A DNA stretch of 57,964 nt from Cephaloticoccus capnophilus. Lineage in GTDB: Bacteria > Verrucomicrobiota > Verrucomicrobiia > Opitutales > Opitutaceae. The stretch spans positions 1 through 57,964 of the forward strand of contig NZ_LSZP01000056.1 in NCBI RefSeq assembly GCF_001580045.1. Reading direction: 5' to 3'. Shown piece after piece: positions 26,402-34,502 of the stretch (position 1 is its first letter; the number at the start of each line of letters is the position of its first letter). Both the position numbers and the translations under genes were made by a program. Below the pieces are notes generated by a model. The model made no database searches. It was not told where the DNA came from and saw nothing but the letters and a program-made list of their open reading frames with translations.

Positions 26402-26476
26402 GCTCCTGTAGCACAATGGATAGTGCATCGGTCTCCGAAGCCGGTGATGTGGGTTCGATTCCCGCCGGGAGCACCA
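26402..26476 (+). tRNA. tRNA-Arg (anticodon CCG)
   Basis: A 75-nt cloverleaf: acceptor GCTCCTG with CGGGAGC, discriminator A and encoded CCA; D stem GCAC/GTGC; anticodon loop CTCCGAA giving anticodon CCG (codon CGG), with wobble pairs at the ends of the anticodon stem; T arm GTGGGTTCGATTCCCGC. It lies convergent to dusB, whose product modifies tRNA. Confidence 0.9.
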
Positions 26477-26595
26477 TGTCGGGAGAGGCTCGCAGTTGGC
26501 CAGAGTCGGTGGAGTGCAGCGATCGCTGCGGGGGCTCTGTCGCGCTAGTCGTTAGGTGTATTGACGAGAGCGCTACCGGGGAGGAGTCGCTTCGC

Positions 26596-27759
26596 TCACC
26601 AAACTTCGATGGGGCCGCGTGGCACAGGGATTGCGGTGCGCTCGGGAGTGCGGGTGTCCGTTTCGGCGTCCATGAAGGAGGCGCGGAGTGGGTCGAGGGC
26701 GTAGCGGGGGAGCAGTTCGCCGTGTTCGTCGCAGAATTGGCTGCGCCAGTCGATGTAGCGTGTGAGCACGGCCTCGAAGTCCGCACGCGAATTGATGGTG
26801 ATGATGTCTTGTTTGAAGGGCTTTGCGGGGCCGAAGCGTTTGGCATACCAGGGGGCGACTTTCCTAAATAGGCGGGCGCCGTGGGCTTCGCCGTAAAAGT
26901 CGCAGTAGCGCTCAAAGTGCAGCCGCATGACGCGGACGCGCTCGCCAAAGTCGGGCTCGGGGAGGAGCTCGCCGCTGCGCAGGTAGTGGTCAGTTCGGCG
27001 GAAAATCCACGGGTCGTAAAAGGCACCGCGCCCGATTGAAACGCCTGCGCAGCCGGTTTCATCGATCATGCGCTTTGCGGCTTGGGGTGTAGTGACGTCA
27101 CCATTACCGATGACGGGAATCGTGCGCACGGCGGCGGCGACCGCGCGGATGCCGCTCAGATTAACGCGTCCGCTAAAGCCCTGCGCGCGGGTGCGGCCGT
27201 GGACGAAGATCGCAGCGACGCCCGCCTCTTCGAGGACGGCGGCGAGTTCGGGCGCGCTCAAGTTTTCATCGTCCCAGCCGAGTCTCATTTTGGCGGTGAT
27301 GGGGATGTCGATGGCCTCGACCATTCCGCGAACGAGCGCGGCGGTTTTCCTTAGCTCGGTCATCATCGCGGAGCCGCCGCCCACGCGGACGACTTTTTTG
27401 ACGGGGCAGCCCATGTTAATATCCACAGATTGTGCGCCGAGTTCTTGGCAAATGCGGGCGGCTTCGCGCATTTCTTCGGGCACGTTGCCAAAGAGTTGGA
27501 TGGCGAAAGGGCGATCCTCGGGCGAAGAGGCGACGAGCTTGAGCGCGGCGGGTGTGCGCTCGATGAGTGAGCGGGCGTTGACGAGATCGCAGGTCGTCCA
27601 AGCGAGCCCGCCGAGTTCGCGTAGCGTGAGCCGGAAGGGCAAGTTGGTATAGCCCGCGAGCGGTGAGAGGAAAAGATTACTGCTGAGTGTGTAGGGGCCC
27701 AGTTGCACGGCGCAGGCAGCGTCGTGGGCTCTGCACCAGCAAGCCAACTTTGAAATCAC
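26596..27759 (-). CDS. dusB: tRNA-dihydrouridine synthase
   Basis: A 387-residue FMN-dependent TIM-barrel reductase that converts uridines in the D-loop of tRNA to dihydrouridine. The start LFLSPLAGYTNLPFRLTLRE is the Dus FMN-binding lead (normally APMAGxTD; here Asn replaces Asp). The catalytic Cys118 lies in SVDINMGCPVKKVV, followed by AKMRLGWDD, IFVHGRTRAQGFSG, PVIGNGDV and GRGAFYDPWIF. The C-terminal helical recognition domain contains RVMRLHFERYCDFYGEAHGA. The initial 18 residues (Cys-rich) may not be translated; a later start is possible. Confidence 0.88.
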   Translation of the reverse strand: MISKLACWCRAHDAACAVQLGPYTLSSNLFLSPLAGYTNLPFRLTLRELGGLAWTTCDLVNARSLIERTPAALKLVASSPEDRPFAIQLFGNVPEEMREAARICQELGAQSVDINMGCPVKKVVRVGGGSAMMTELRKTAALVRGMVEAIDIPITAKMRLGWDDENLSAPELAAVLEEAGVAAIFVHGRTRAQGFSGRVNLSGIRAVAAAVRTIPVIGNGDVTTPQAAKRMIDETGCAGVSIGRGAFYDPWIFRRTDHYLRSGELLPEPDFGERVRVMRLHFERYCDFYGEAHGARLFRKVAPWYAKRFGPAKPFKQDIITINSRADFEAVLTRYIDWRSQFCDEHGELLPRYALDPLRASFMDAETDTRTPERTAIPVPRGPIEVW

Positions 27760-27881
27760 CTAGCGGAGCAGCCCACAAGGAGCAGCGCGACTCCAACAGC
27801 CAGTAATCCGCCGAGCGTAGAGGCTGCTGTCCCGCGAAAGGGGAGACGTGCCAGCCGCTCGTGCTAGGGCATTTAGGGCGT

Positions 27882-28484
27882 TTAGGGTTTGCTGAGCCGG
27901 AGTGTGGCGGGGTCACGGGCGCGGAGTGGTTCCCTGCCTGTAGCAACGACTTTGTAGTCGCCAAAAAGCTCGCTCAGTCTCCACTGATAGTAGAAGCGCG
28001 GGTCGTCTTCAGTGCTGGCCTCACGGTCTAGTCCCACGTGGGCCAAGAGCATCAGCTTGTAGTCGGTTTTGGCCCAGCGTAGTCGGGTCGGGTCGCTGGC
28101 GGTGTAGCGCGTCCAGAGGCTTCCTTTTTTGTCTCGGATTTCCTGGAGTTGTGCGCCGCGGAGGACGACCTTTTCAAATTCGTAAGGGGTGTGGTTACTA
28201 AGATCGACCACCTGCACTTTTACGGGGACGCTGCGGCGGAGGCGCTGGTAGTTTCCCGACTGGGGGCCGAAGCGTTCATCGGCGATTTTGTCTAGAGTGG
28301 CGGAAACGGCGGCGAACGCTTTTTTAAGGTCATCGATATCGAAGCCGGAATGCTCTACGGGGTCGATACGGATGTATCGTGTATTGCTTTTGGCGATACC
28401 TTCACGCGCAGTGAGGAGAAAGGCAGCAGCGCAGGCGAGGAGCGCGAAGAGGAATCGGGTGGGGCGAGTGAGCGGGGTTTTCAT
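27882..28484 (-). CDS. Secreted protein of unknown function
   Basis: A 200-residue protein with a clear signal peptide (FLFALLACAAAFLLTAREGI, cleavage near residue 31). The mature part has IDPVEHSGFDIDDLKKAFAA, a central beta-rich stretch (VPVKVQVVDLSNHTPYEFEK) and a C-terminal YYQWRLSELFGDYKVV. I recognise no domain. It lies downstream of the DUF4198/TonB-receptor run on the same strand, but a strong terminator (28554-28585) separates it from them, so it is probably transcribed on its own. Confidence 0.6.
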   Translation of the reverse strand: MKTPLTRPTRFLFALLACAAAFLLTAREGIAKSNTRYIRIDPVEHSGFDIDDLKKAFAAVSATLDKIADERFGPQSGNYQRLRRSVPVKVQVVDLSNHTPYEFEKVVLRGAQLQEIRDKKGSLWTRYTASDPTRLRWAKTDYKLMLLAHVGLDREASTEDDPRFYYQWRLSELFGDYKVVATGREPLRARDPATLRLSKP

Positions 28485-28553
28485 CGTGGGCTGGAGGCTG
28501 GAGACTCTGTTTGGTGCGACAAGTGGTTTTCCGCCTAGGGCGATGGCTTTTCA

Positions 28554-28585
28554 CAAAAATGGCCTCCGACTGCTACTCGGAGGCC
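28554..28585 (-). terminator. Intrinsic terminator after the DUF4198 gene
   Basis: GGCCTCCGA (28561-28569) pairs perfectly with TCGGAGGCC (28577-28585). Read on the minus strand the hairpin is followed by ATTTTTG, so it ends transcription coming from the receptor/DUF4198 genes before the next secreted-protein gene. Confidence 0.85.
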
Positions 28586-28648
28586 AACGCGATGGAGACG
28601 GCGGCTCAACGAACGCGCCGCCAAAAATGGAGAGGGGATACGGTCCTC

Positions 28649-29335
28649 TCAACTGTGCTCGTAGGGGAGGCCGAGGAAGGCGAGGGTGGTGTGCAGGAAT
28701 GTTTGCTCACCGTTTTCGTCCGTTTCGGCGATGAAGCCTGCGAGGACGTTGAGGCCGGCGTTGCGGACGATGATGCTCGCGCGGCCTTCGGCGTCGGTCG
28801 TCGCCGCGCTTTCAAAGGCGGTCGTCCCGACACCGCGGTAATCGGCCATGATACGGACACCTGCGGCGGGTTTCCCATCGACGTAAACGCGGATGGGTAG
28901 CGGGTTTCCAGGGCCGACTTTGAGCGGATCGACTTCGGGCACGAGGACGAGCCGAATGTCTTTGATTTGGTCGAGCCTCGCGCCTTCGCGGAGCACGATA
29001 AACGCGTTTTTGATGTTTTTGGTCGCGCTGTCTTCGGGACGGAAAAACTTGGCGTCGAGCGAGGCGAGGACGACTGCGGCTTCGTTTTGGCGGGGGACGA
29101 GCAGCGCGTGTGTCTCGGTGCGCTGAATGTCTACGCGGATGGGGCTGCCGTCTGGCGCGTAAGCCCAAGCCGCAAAGAGGTGGTCGGTCGGGTAGGCTTC
29201 GACGGCGGGGCCGTGCCCAAAGACGGCTTCGAGCCGGCCGTAGCGCGGCTCTATCCAAAAGCCGTGCGCGTGAGCGGCTTGCGCGGCGGCGAGTGTGCCG
29301 AGGAGTAGGGAGCTGAGGAGGTAGCGAAGTTTCAT
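28649..29335 (-). CDS. DUF4198 periplasmic protein
   Basis: A 228-residue exported protein with a signal peptide (MKLRYLLSSLLLGTLAAAQA, cleavage near AHAHG) and a DUF4198 domain: mature start HGFWIEPRYGRLEAVFGHG, then KDIRLVLVPEVDPLKVGPGN, a carboxypeptidase-like beta domain PLPIRVYVDGKPAAGVRIMA and TTDAEGRASIIVRNAGLNVL. The family often accompanies TonB-dependent receptors or metal permeases and is presumed to handle metal ions in the periplasm; the exposed HGFW start with its His is typical. It follows two iron-type receptor genes on the same strand (197 nt gap) and ends at a terminator, so it is probably the last gene of that unit. Confidence 0.78.
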   Translation of the reverse strand: MKLRYLLSSLLLGTLAAAQAAHAHGFWIEPRYGRLEAVFGHGPAVEAYPTDHLFAAWAYAPDGSPIRVDIQRTETHALLVPRQNEAAVVLASLDAKFFRPEDSATKNIKNAFIVLREGARLDQIKDIRLVLVPEVDPLKVGPGNPLPIRVYVDGKPAAGVRIMADYRGVGTTAFESAATTDAEGRASIIVRNAGLNVLAGFIAETDENGEQTFLHTTLAFLGLPYEHS

Positions 29336-29532
29336 GGTGGTGGGAGGAGGAGGAACGGGATGCGGCTTTTACCATTCACGCCGCCGACACGATGAGACCT
29401 GTTCCACCTAGTCTTCCCTGCTAGCGCAGAGGCTGACTTGGGTGGAGCCGCGCTTGGGTGCGCACGGCTGAAGGCCGCTGCCCACAACAAGGGTGATTTG
29501 CCGTCTGTGTCGGAGCGTGAATGGCAGTTTGC

Positions 29533-31674
29533 TTAGAATTTGTAATTTGCGGTGAGTTTGAAGTTGCGCGGGTCGCCGGGGACGCCTGCCCAAGTGCCCC
29601 AGCCGCGCGTGTAGTGCTCTTTGTCGAGGAGGTTGTTGAGGTTGAGCGTGAGGTTGAGGCGGTCGTTGATGCGCCAGCGGGCGAAGAGGTCTACGAGTTG
29701 GTAGCTGGGTAGCTCGAAGCTGCTGGTGACGTTGGCCTTGCGTGCGGCGATAGTGGTATAGGCCGCACCGACTTCGAAGCCGCGCGGCAATTCGTGAACT
29801 GCAAAAAGGCTAGCGCTGTGCTCGGGGACTCCGGCGAGGCGGTTACCTTTATAGTTGGCGCGGTTGTCGTTGGTGACTTCAGCGTCGATGTAAGCGTAGG
29901 CGGCGATGAGGCGCAGTGCGTCGGTGAGTTTGCCCGTGATCTGGAGGTCGAGCCCGCGGCTGCGCTGCTCGCCGACGGTGATTTGGTCAATGACGGTGGG
30001 GTCGGGGTGCGGCGTTTTTACGTTTTCTTTTGTGATATGGAAAAGGCCGATCGTCGCACCGAGACGGCCTTCGAAGAGGCTAAGCTTGGTGCCGATTTCG
30101 TAGCCGACGCCCGTCTCAGGGTCGTAGACATTGCCGTTGGAGTCGGTGCCGTTGGGCTTAAAGGAGCGTGAGGCATTGGCGAAGGCACTGACTTGGGGCG
30201 TGAATTTGTAGAGCACGCCCGCGCGGGGGACGGTGGAGTCGCGGTCGTAGCTGCTGCGGTTGCCGTTTACGCGGTTGTGGCTGGAGGTCTCGACCGATTC
30301 GTAACGCAGCCCGACCGAGCCGATGAATTTTTGCGTAAAGTAAATCTGGTCTTGGAAGTTGAGCGCGTAGCTTTCCTCGCGGGCAATGCTGTCGCTGAGG
30401 CTGGTGTAGGGCGGCGGCGGCTTTCCGTGGTCTTTGGCCGGGTCGAAGATATCGACGCCATAGGCGTTACTGGAGCCGGTGGCCGGATACACCATGTCGG
30501 AGCGGTAGTATTCGTACTCGGCACCGATGAGGACTTGGTGATCCCAGCCGAGGAGGCGGAACTGGCCGTGGACTTCAGCGTGTTGGTGGAGGTCTTGCCA
30601 CTCGAAGTCGCGCACGCGGTAGAAGCGGCGCACGATCGTGGGAGTAGCGGCAAGTGGCTCGCTGGGCTCGGTGGCCGCACCGGTGAGGTGGCCGTGGTAG
30701 AACTGGCCCGCGACGCGCAGTTTCCAGTGCTCGCTTAGCGCGTGCTCAAGCGAGGCTTGGAGCGACTGATTTTTGTTTTTGATTCCTCCGCTGGAGGGCT
30801 CGCCGTAGAAATTGCGAATCGGCACTTGGCCAAACTTGGCGCCGATAGCGGGGATGCCGCGGTCAAAGACGTTGTCGTTGCGGACGTATTGGCCATCGAC
30901 GACGAGGAGGGTTTTCGGAGTGAGCTGCCAACTGACGCTCGGGGCGAAGACGTAGCGCTGCGTCTCGATGTGGTCGCGGAAGCTGCGGTTGTCTTCGAGG
31001 GCCATGTTAAAGCGGCCTAGGACGCTGCCGCTGGCATTGAGCGGCGTGTTGGTGTCGAGGGTGGCGCGGTAGCGATCCCAACTGCCCGCGCTGGCGGAGA
31101 CGCGCGTGAACGTTTCGCGCTGCGGGCGTTTGGTCACGAGGTTAACGATGCCGCCCGGGTCGGCGCGACCGAAGAGTCCGGAGGATGGGCCCTTGAGGAC
31201 TTCGACGCGCTCAATCGTCGAGGCGTCGGGCTGGGAGTTGGTGCCTTTGCCCGAGCTGAAGCCGTTGCGATACATGACTCCTGTCGTGAAGCCGCGCACG
31301 TTGTAGCCCGAGATATTCATGCCGCCGAAGTCGTTACCGCGCGTGACGCCGCCAGCGAAATCTAGGGCGCGGTCGATGCGCTCTTCGCCGAGGTCGGCCA
31401 TGACTTCGGCCGTGATGACGGAGACTGCGCGCGGCACGTCTTCGAGCGGCGTGCTGACCCGCGTGGCGGTGATTTGGCGGGTGGGCCGCCAGCCTGCACC
31501 GACTTCGTCGCGCGCTTCGACGTTTAGCGCGTCGAGCTCGTAGACAGCGTCCGCATCGGCGAGGTCGAGTCCGCTGGCAGCGGTGGCGACAGACGCGCTA
31601 AGACTCGCAGCGAGCAGCGAAAACAAGGCCGCTGCCTGACGATATAATCGTTGTGTGTTGGTAGGGGAGGGCAT
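29533..31674 (-). CDS. TonB-dependent siderophore receptor (paralog 1)
   Basis: A 713-residue outer-membrane receptor: signal peptide to about residue 33, plug domain (about 50-200) with TPLEDVPRAVSVITAEVMAD, YNVRGFTTGVMYRNGF and VEVLKGPSSGLFGRADPGGI, then a 22-strand barrel ending in the export signal LTANYKF. The plug wording VLKGPSS-LFGRADPGG is typical of ferric-siderophore receptors of the FhuA/FpvA type. It begins 48 nt after the stop of the next receptor upstream and probably shares its promoter and Fur-type operator. It is close to identical in many stretches to the receptor at 40911-43061, so the two are recent paralogs. Confidence 0.9.
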   Translation of the reverse strand: MPSPTNTQRLYRQAAALFSLLAASLSASVATAASGLDLADADAVYELDALNVEARDEVGAGWRPTRQITATRVSTPLEDVPRAVSVITAEVMADLGEERIDRALDFAGGVTRGNDFGGMNISGYNVRGFTTGVMYRNGFSSGKGTNSQPDASTIERVEVLKGPSSGLFGRADPGGIVNLVTKRPQRETFTRVSASAGSWDRYRATLDTNTPLNASGSVLGRFNMALEDNRSFRDHIETQRYVFAPSVSWQLTPKTLLVVDGQYVRNDNVFDRGIPAIGAKFGQVPIRNFYGEPSSGGIKNKNQSLQASLEHALSEHWKLRVAGQFYHGHLTGAATEPSEPLAATPTIVRRFYRVRDFEWQDLHQHAEVHGQFRLLGWDHQVLIGAEYEYYRSDMVYPATGSSNAYGVDIFDPAKDHGKPPPPYTSLSDSIAREESYALNFQDQIYFTQKFIGSVGLRYESVETSSHNRVNGNRSSYDRDSTVPRAGVLYKFTPQVSAFANASRSFKPNGTDSNGNVYDPETGVGYEIGTKLSLFEGRLGATIGLFHITKENVKTPHPDPTVIDQITVGEQRSRGLDLQITGKLTDALRLIAAYAYIDAEVTNDNRANYKGNRLAGVPEHSASLFAVHELPRGFEVGAAYTTIAARKANVTSSFELPSYQLVDLFARWRINDRLNLTLNLNNLLDKEHYTRGWGTWAGVPGDPRNFKLTANYKF

Positions 31675-31722
31675 GGTGTTAGGGAAATCGGTAAGCGTGG
31701 GAGGGCTGTCGTTATCAGGTGC

Positions 31723-33888
31723 TTATAACTTTAGGCTGACATTTATGCTAAAGTTGCGCGGGTCGCCGGGAACGAGCCAAGTATTGCCAAAGAGCCGTTC
31801 GTAATAGCGTTTGTCCGTGAGATTGTTGAGGTTTAGCCCAATACTCAGGTTTTCGCTCGGTTTATAACGAAGAAAAAGGTTGGTTGTTGTATAGTCCGCG
31901 ATATCGAGCCGGTTGGCGTCGGTGCTGGAGGGGCGTGTGCCGACGTAAAATACGGAAACACCAAACTCCGAGCCTTTGAATACTCCGCGCTGGAATTGAT
32001 ACACTCCCATCACACTGCCGCTGTGACGCGGGATCCCAGCAAGGTCGCGGCCAACGGGTAGATTGGGGTTATTACTTTTAGATACTTCGGCGTCAATCCA
32101 CGCATAGGCTGCGATTAGCCGGATGCTTTTACTGATATAGCCAGCGACTTGCATATCAAAGCCGCGACTGCGCTGCTCGCCAATCGGGATTTGCTGAATG
32201 ATACTGCTCGCCGGATAGTCGGGATTACTCGTTAATACATTCTCCTTTGTGATATGGAACAGCCCGAGTGTGCCGCCGAGCCGTCCGCTTAGTAACTCGA
32301 ACTTAGTGCCTGCTTCGTAGCCGAAGCCTTCTTCGGGTTTACGGGAGTTACCAAGTTCATCCACCCCATTGGGCTTGAAGGACTTCGCCACGCTTCCGAA
32401 GAGATTTACTTGGGGGGACACTTCATAAACCAAGCCGATTCGCGGGGTGGCGATGTCTTTTTCTTGATGGGGATTTTCTGCGCCGGTAACGAGGTTACGG
32501 CCATCAAGTTGATAGTTCTCGACTCGCACGCCGATTTGTCCGCGCAGTTTTTCGGTAAAGGAAACTTGGTCTTGTATATTAAGACCCCAAATCTCGGTTG
32601 TGGAGGCAGTGCTGGTTTTAGTAACAGTCGTGGGCTTGGGCCCACCGTAGACGGGGTTATAAATGTTTAGCGCATAGCTAGGCGGGTAGTCACTCTGCCA
32701 AAAGGTTGAGCCGTTGGTGTGGGTTTCATGCTCAAGCCCGAGCAGAAATTGGTGTTGCATACCTGCAAGAGTGAAGCTGCCGACTAGGTCTAGGTGGGTC
32801 ATATTCCCGTGCCATTGAAAATCACGGGCGCGAGTGCGGCGTCGCACGGTATCAAAGTCGGGCGCGGCGGGAAGCTGGTTTTCGCTCGTCGTGCCTTGCA
32901 AGTGTCCGGCCCAGTATTGATTGGCGAGGCGCAGTTTCCAATTGTTGGGAAGCCAATGTTCGAGCGCGGCTTGGAGCATTTGATTGTTATTACGCATTTT
33001 TCCGTCGTTGGGCTCGCCCAAGAAACGGCGGCGACTCATTACATCGGGGTTGCCGTTTACGGGTGAAATCCCGCGGTCATAAATGGAGTCGTTGCGGATG
33101 ATTTCAGCATCTACTTGGAGCTGGGTTTTGGCGTTGATATGCCAAGTAAGGCTCGGCGAGACGACTTGGCGTTGCTGCTCGACGTGGTCACGGAAACTCC
33201 CGTTGTCCTCAACAGCGAGGTTGAGTCGGGCGAGGACTTTTCCCGCCGTGTCGAGCGGGCGGTTGATGTCGAGTGCGGCGCGGTAGCGATCCCAGCTTCC
33301 AGCGGAGGCGCGGACGCGGGTAAAGGCGTCTTGCTGCGGGCGTTTGGTGACGATGTTGACGAGGCCGCCGGGGTCGGAGCGTCCGTAGAGGCCGGAGGAG
33401 GGGCCTTTGAGGACTTCGACGCGTTCGACCGAGGAGGCATCGGGAGAGGTGCTGGTGCCGCGATTAGCGGGGAAGCCGTTGCGGTAGATCTCACCAGTGG
33501 TGAAGCCGCGCACAGTGTAGCCCGAGATTTGGAGTCCGCCAAAGTTGTTACCGCGTACGACGCCTCCGGCGAAGTCCATCGCATGGTCGATGCGGGCCAC
33601 GTCGAGGTCTTCGAGGACTTGGGCCGAGATTACGCTAATGGATTGCGGGATGTCCTCAATGGCCGTGTCCGTGCGCGTCGCACTGGCAGAGCGCGTGGGC
33701 CGCCAATCTTCGCCTGCATGGACGTTGAGCGCGTCGAGTTCGTAGACCTTGTCGAAATCGGCAAGGTCGAGAGCGGCGTCACGCCCACTCGCCGCCGCGA
33801 CGATAGTGAGTGTCGATAAGCCGAGCGCGGCGAGGCCGAGCAGCTTCCGAGGAAGAGAGGAGGAGTGCGGGTGTAGGGAAGTGCTCAC
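31723..33888 (-). CDS. TonB-dependent siderophore receptor (paralog 2)
   Basis: A 721-residue receptor with the same plan: signal peptide (LLGLAALGLSTLTIVAAASG), plug with IEDIPQSISVISAQVLEDLD, YTVRGFTTGEIYRNGF and VEVLKGPSSGLYGRSDPGGL, and a barrel that ends SINVSLKL. I use the GTG at 33888 because the paralog at 43061 also starts at a GTG set at the same distance (13 nt) from the same palindromic operator; a TTG at 33903 would add five residues and lie inside that operator. It heads the presumed unit with paralog 1 and DUF4198. Transcription is probably repressed by Fur when iron is plentiful (inference from the operator). Confidence 0.88.
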   Translation of the reverse strand: MSTSLHPHSSSLPRKLLGLAALGLSTLTIVAAASGRDAALDLADFDKVYELDALNVHAGEDWRPTRSASATRTDTAIEDIPQSISVISAQVLEDLDVARIDHAMDFAGGVVRGNNFGGLQISGYTVRGFTTGEIYRNGFPANRGTSTSPDASSVERVEVLKGPSSGLYGRSDPGGLVNIVTKRPQQDAFTRVRASAGSWDRYRAALDINRPLDTAGKVLARLNLAVEDNGSFRDHVEQQRQVVSPSLTWHINAKTQLQVDAEIIRNDSIYDRGISPVNGNPDVMSRRRFLGEPNDGKMRNNNQMLQAALEHWLPNNWKLRLANQYWAGHLQGTTSENQLPAAPDFDTVRRRTRARDFQWHGNMTHLDLVGSFTLAGMQHQFLLGLEHETHTNGSTFWQSDYPPSYALNIYNPVYGGPKPTTVTKTSTASTTEIWGLNIQDQVSFTEKLRGQIGVRVENYQLDGRNLVTGAENPHQEKDIATPRIGLVYEVSPQVNLFGSVAKSFKPNGVDELGNSRKPEEGFGYEAGTKFELLSGRLGGTLGLFHITKENVLTSNPDYPASSIIQQIPIGEQRSRGFDMQVAGYISKSIRLIAAYAWIDAEVSKSNNPNLPVGRDLAGIPRHSGSVMGVYQFQRGVFKGSEFGVSVFYVGTRPSSTDANRLDIADYTTTNLFLRYKPSENLSIGLNLNNLTDKRYYERLFGNTWLVPGDPRNFSINVSLKL

Positions 33889-33900
33889 AGGAGATTGAAA

Positions 33901-33916
33901 CAAGAATTAGTCTCAA
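33901..33916 (-). promoter_or_regulatory. Fur-box-like operator of receptor paralog 2
   Basis: On the minus strand the site reads TTGAGACTAATTCTTG, a GAGAC-TAA-TTCTT imperfect palindrome close to the TGAGAATnATTCTCA form of Fur boxes. The distance from its right half to the GTG start is 13 nt, the same as at 43075-43087 before receptor paralog 4. Naming the protein Fur is an inference. Confidence 0.6.
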
Positions 33917-34230
33917 TCTTAACTGATCGCGCACATGTCAAGAACGGCGTAAAAAATAGTAGTCCTAAGACGCTATCTAATAGGGGATAGCATTTTAACG
34001 TATCTCATTTATTAAAATCTCTTGCCGATTTATTTCGATTCTCGTGCTCGGTCCGATCACCTGGTCCCTCAACTGCTGAATAGAGCTTAACTCGCGCGAC
34101 ATGCCCTAAGGCTTGCTGCGTCTGTGCTCGCCCCTAATAATTTGCATTTTGAGCAAAGGGGAGCACGGGTATCGGGTTTGTTACCCCAGACGATGCTTAC
34201 CCCGGCATATTATCTCACTTTAGACGAGCA
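33917..34230. other. Non-coding divergent region between two receptor genes
   Basis: No credible gene. The part near 33940-34040 is strongly A/T-rich and probably holds the promoters of the divergent receptor genes. At 34124-34166 GTGCTC-G-CCC pairs with GGGGAGCAC to form a bulged stem with a loop of about 22 nt; its place upstream of the tandem repeat suggests it is part of the plus-strand leader. Confidence 0.45.
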
Positions 34231-34257
34231 AGCAGACGCGACTGCGTCGCGTCTGCT
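34231..34257 (+). repeat. Perfect 12-bp hairpin in the receptor leader
   Basis: AGCAGACGCGAC (34231-34242) and GTCGCGTCTGCT (34246-34257) are exact inverted copies with a TGC loop. There is no T-tract, so it is not a terminator. It stands 8 nt before the 8-bp tandem repeat. Confidence 0.85.
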
Positions 34258-34265
34258 CTGTCGCT

Positions 34266-34344
34266 GGAAGCTCGGAAGCTCGGAAGCTCGGAAGCTCGGA
34301 AGCTCGGAAGCTCGGAAGCTCGGAAGCTCGGAAGCTCGGAAGCT
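34266..34344 (+). repeat. 8-bp tandem repeat (GGAAGCTC), nine full copies plus seven bases
   Basis: The unit GGAAGCTC is repeated without a single mismatch from 34266 to 34337, followed by GGAAGCT. Perfect short-unit tandem repeats expand and contract by polymerase slippage. The array lies about 160 nt upstream of the receptor start at 34503, inside the presumed leader and upstream of its terminator. A copy-number change would alter leader length and spacing. Confidence 0.95.
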
Positions 34345-34418
34345 GAGGTAAACTGCGCCAGATTTGTGTCAAGCTATTTATTTAAAGTAGCTTACGTTAT
34401 TAGGAAATCACTTTTCCC

Positions 34419-34454
34419 AGCCAGTTACGGCCTGTGTCCGTGACTGGCTTTTTT
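34419..34454 (+). terminator. Intrinsic terminator inside the leader of the receptor at 34503
   Basis: AGCCAGTTACGG (34419-34430) pairs with CCGTGACTGGCT (34438-34449) over 12 positions with one G-T wobble, followed by T6. No plus-strand gene ends upstream of it, and the receptor ATG is 48 nt downstream, so it probably attenuates the receptor transcript or stops read-through from the repeat region. An AGCTATTT/AAAGTAGCT stem (34370-34390) just before it is not an obvious anti-terminator. Confidence 0.8.
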
Positions 34455-34502
34455 GCGCCCGCACTTTCGGGTGCTCCAACGAACAACTCCAGGACCTGTA
34501 CT

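Noticed and set aside
34124-34351. A frame that translates the 8-bp array as KLGSSEAR repeats
   Set aside because: The peptide is just the read-out of the tandem repeat preceded by low-complexity sequence; no ribosome-binding site, and any change in copy number shifts the frame. Treated as non-coding leader.
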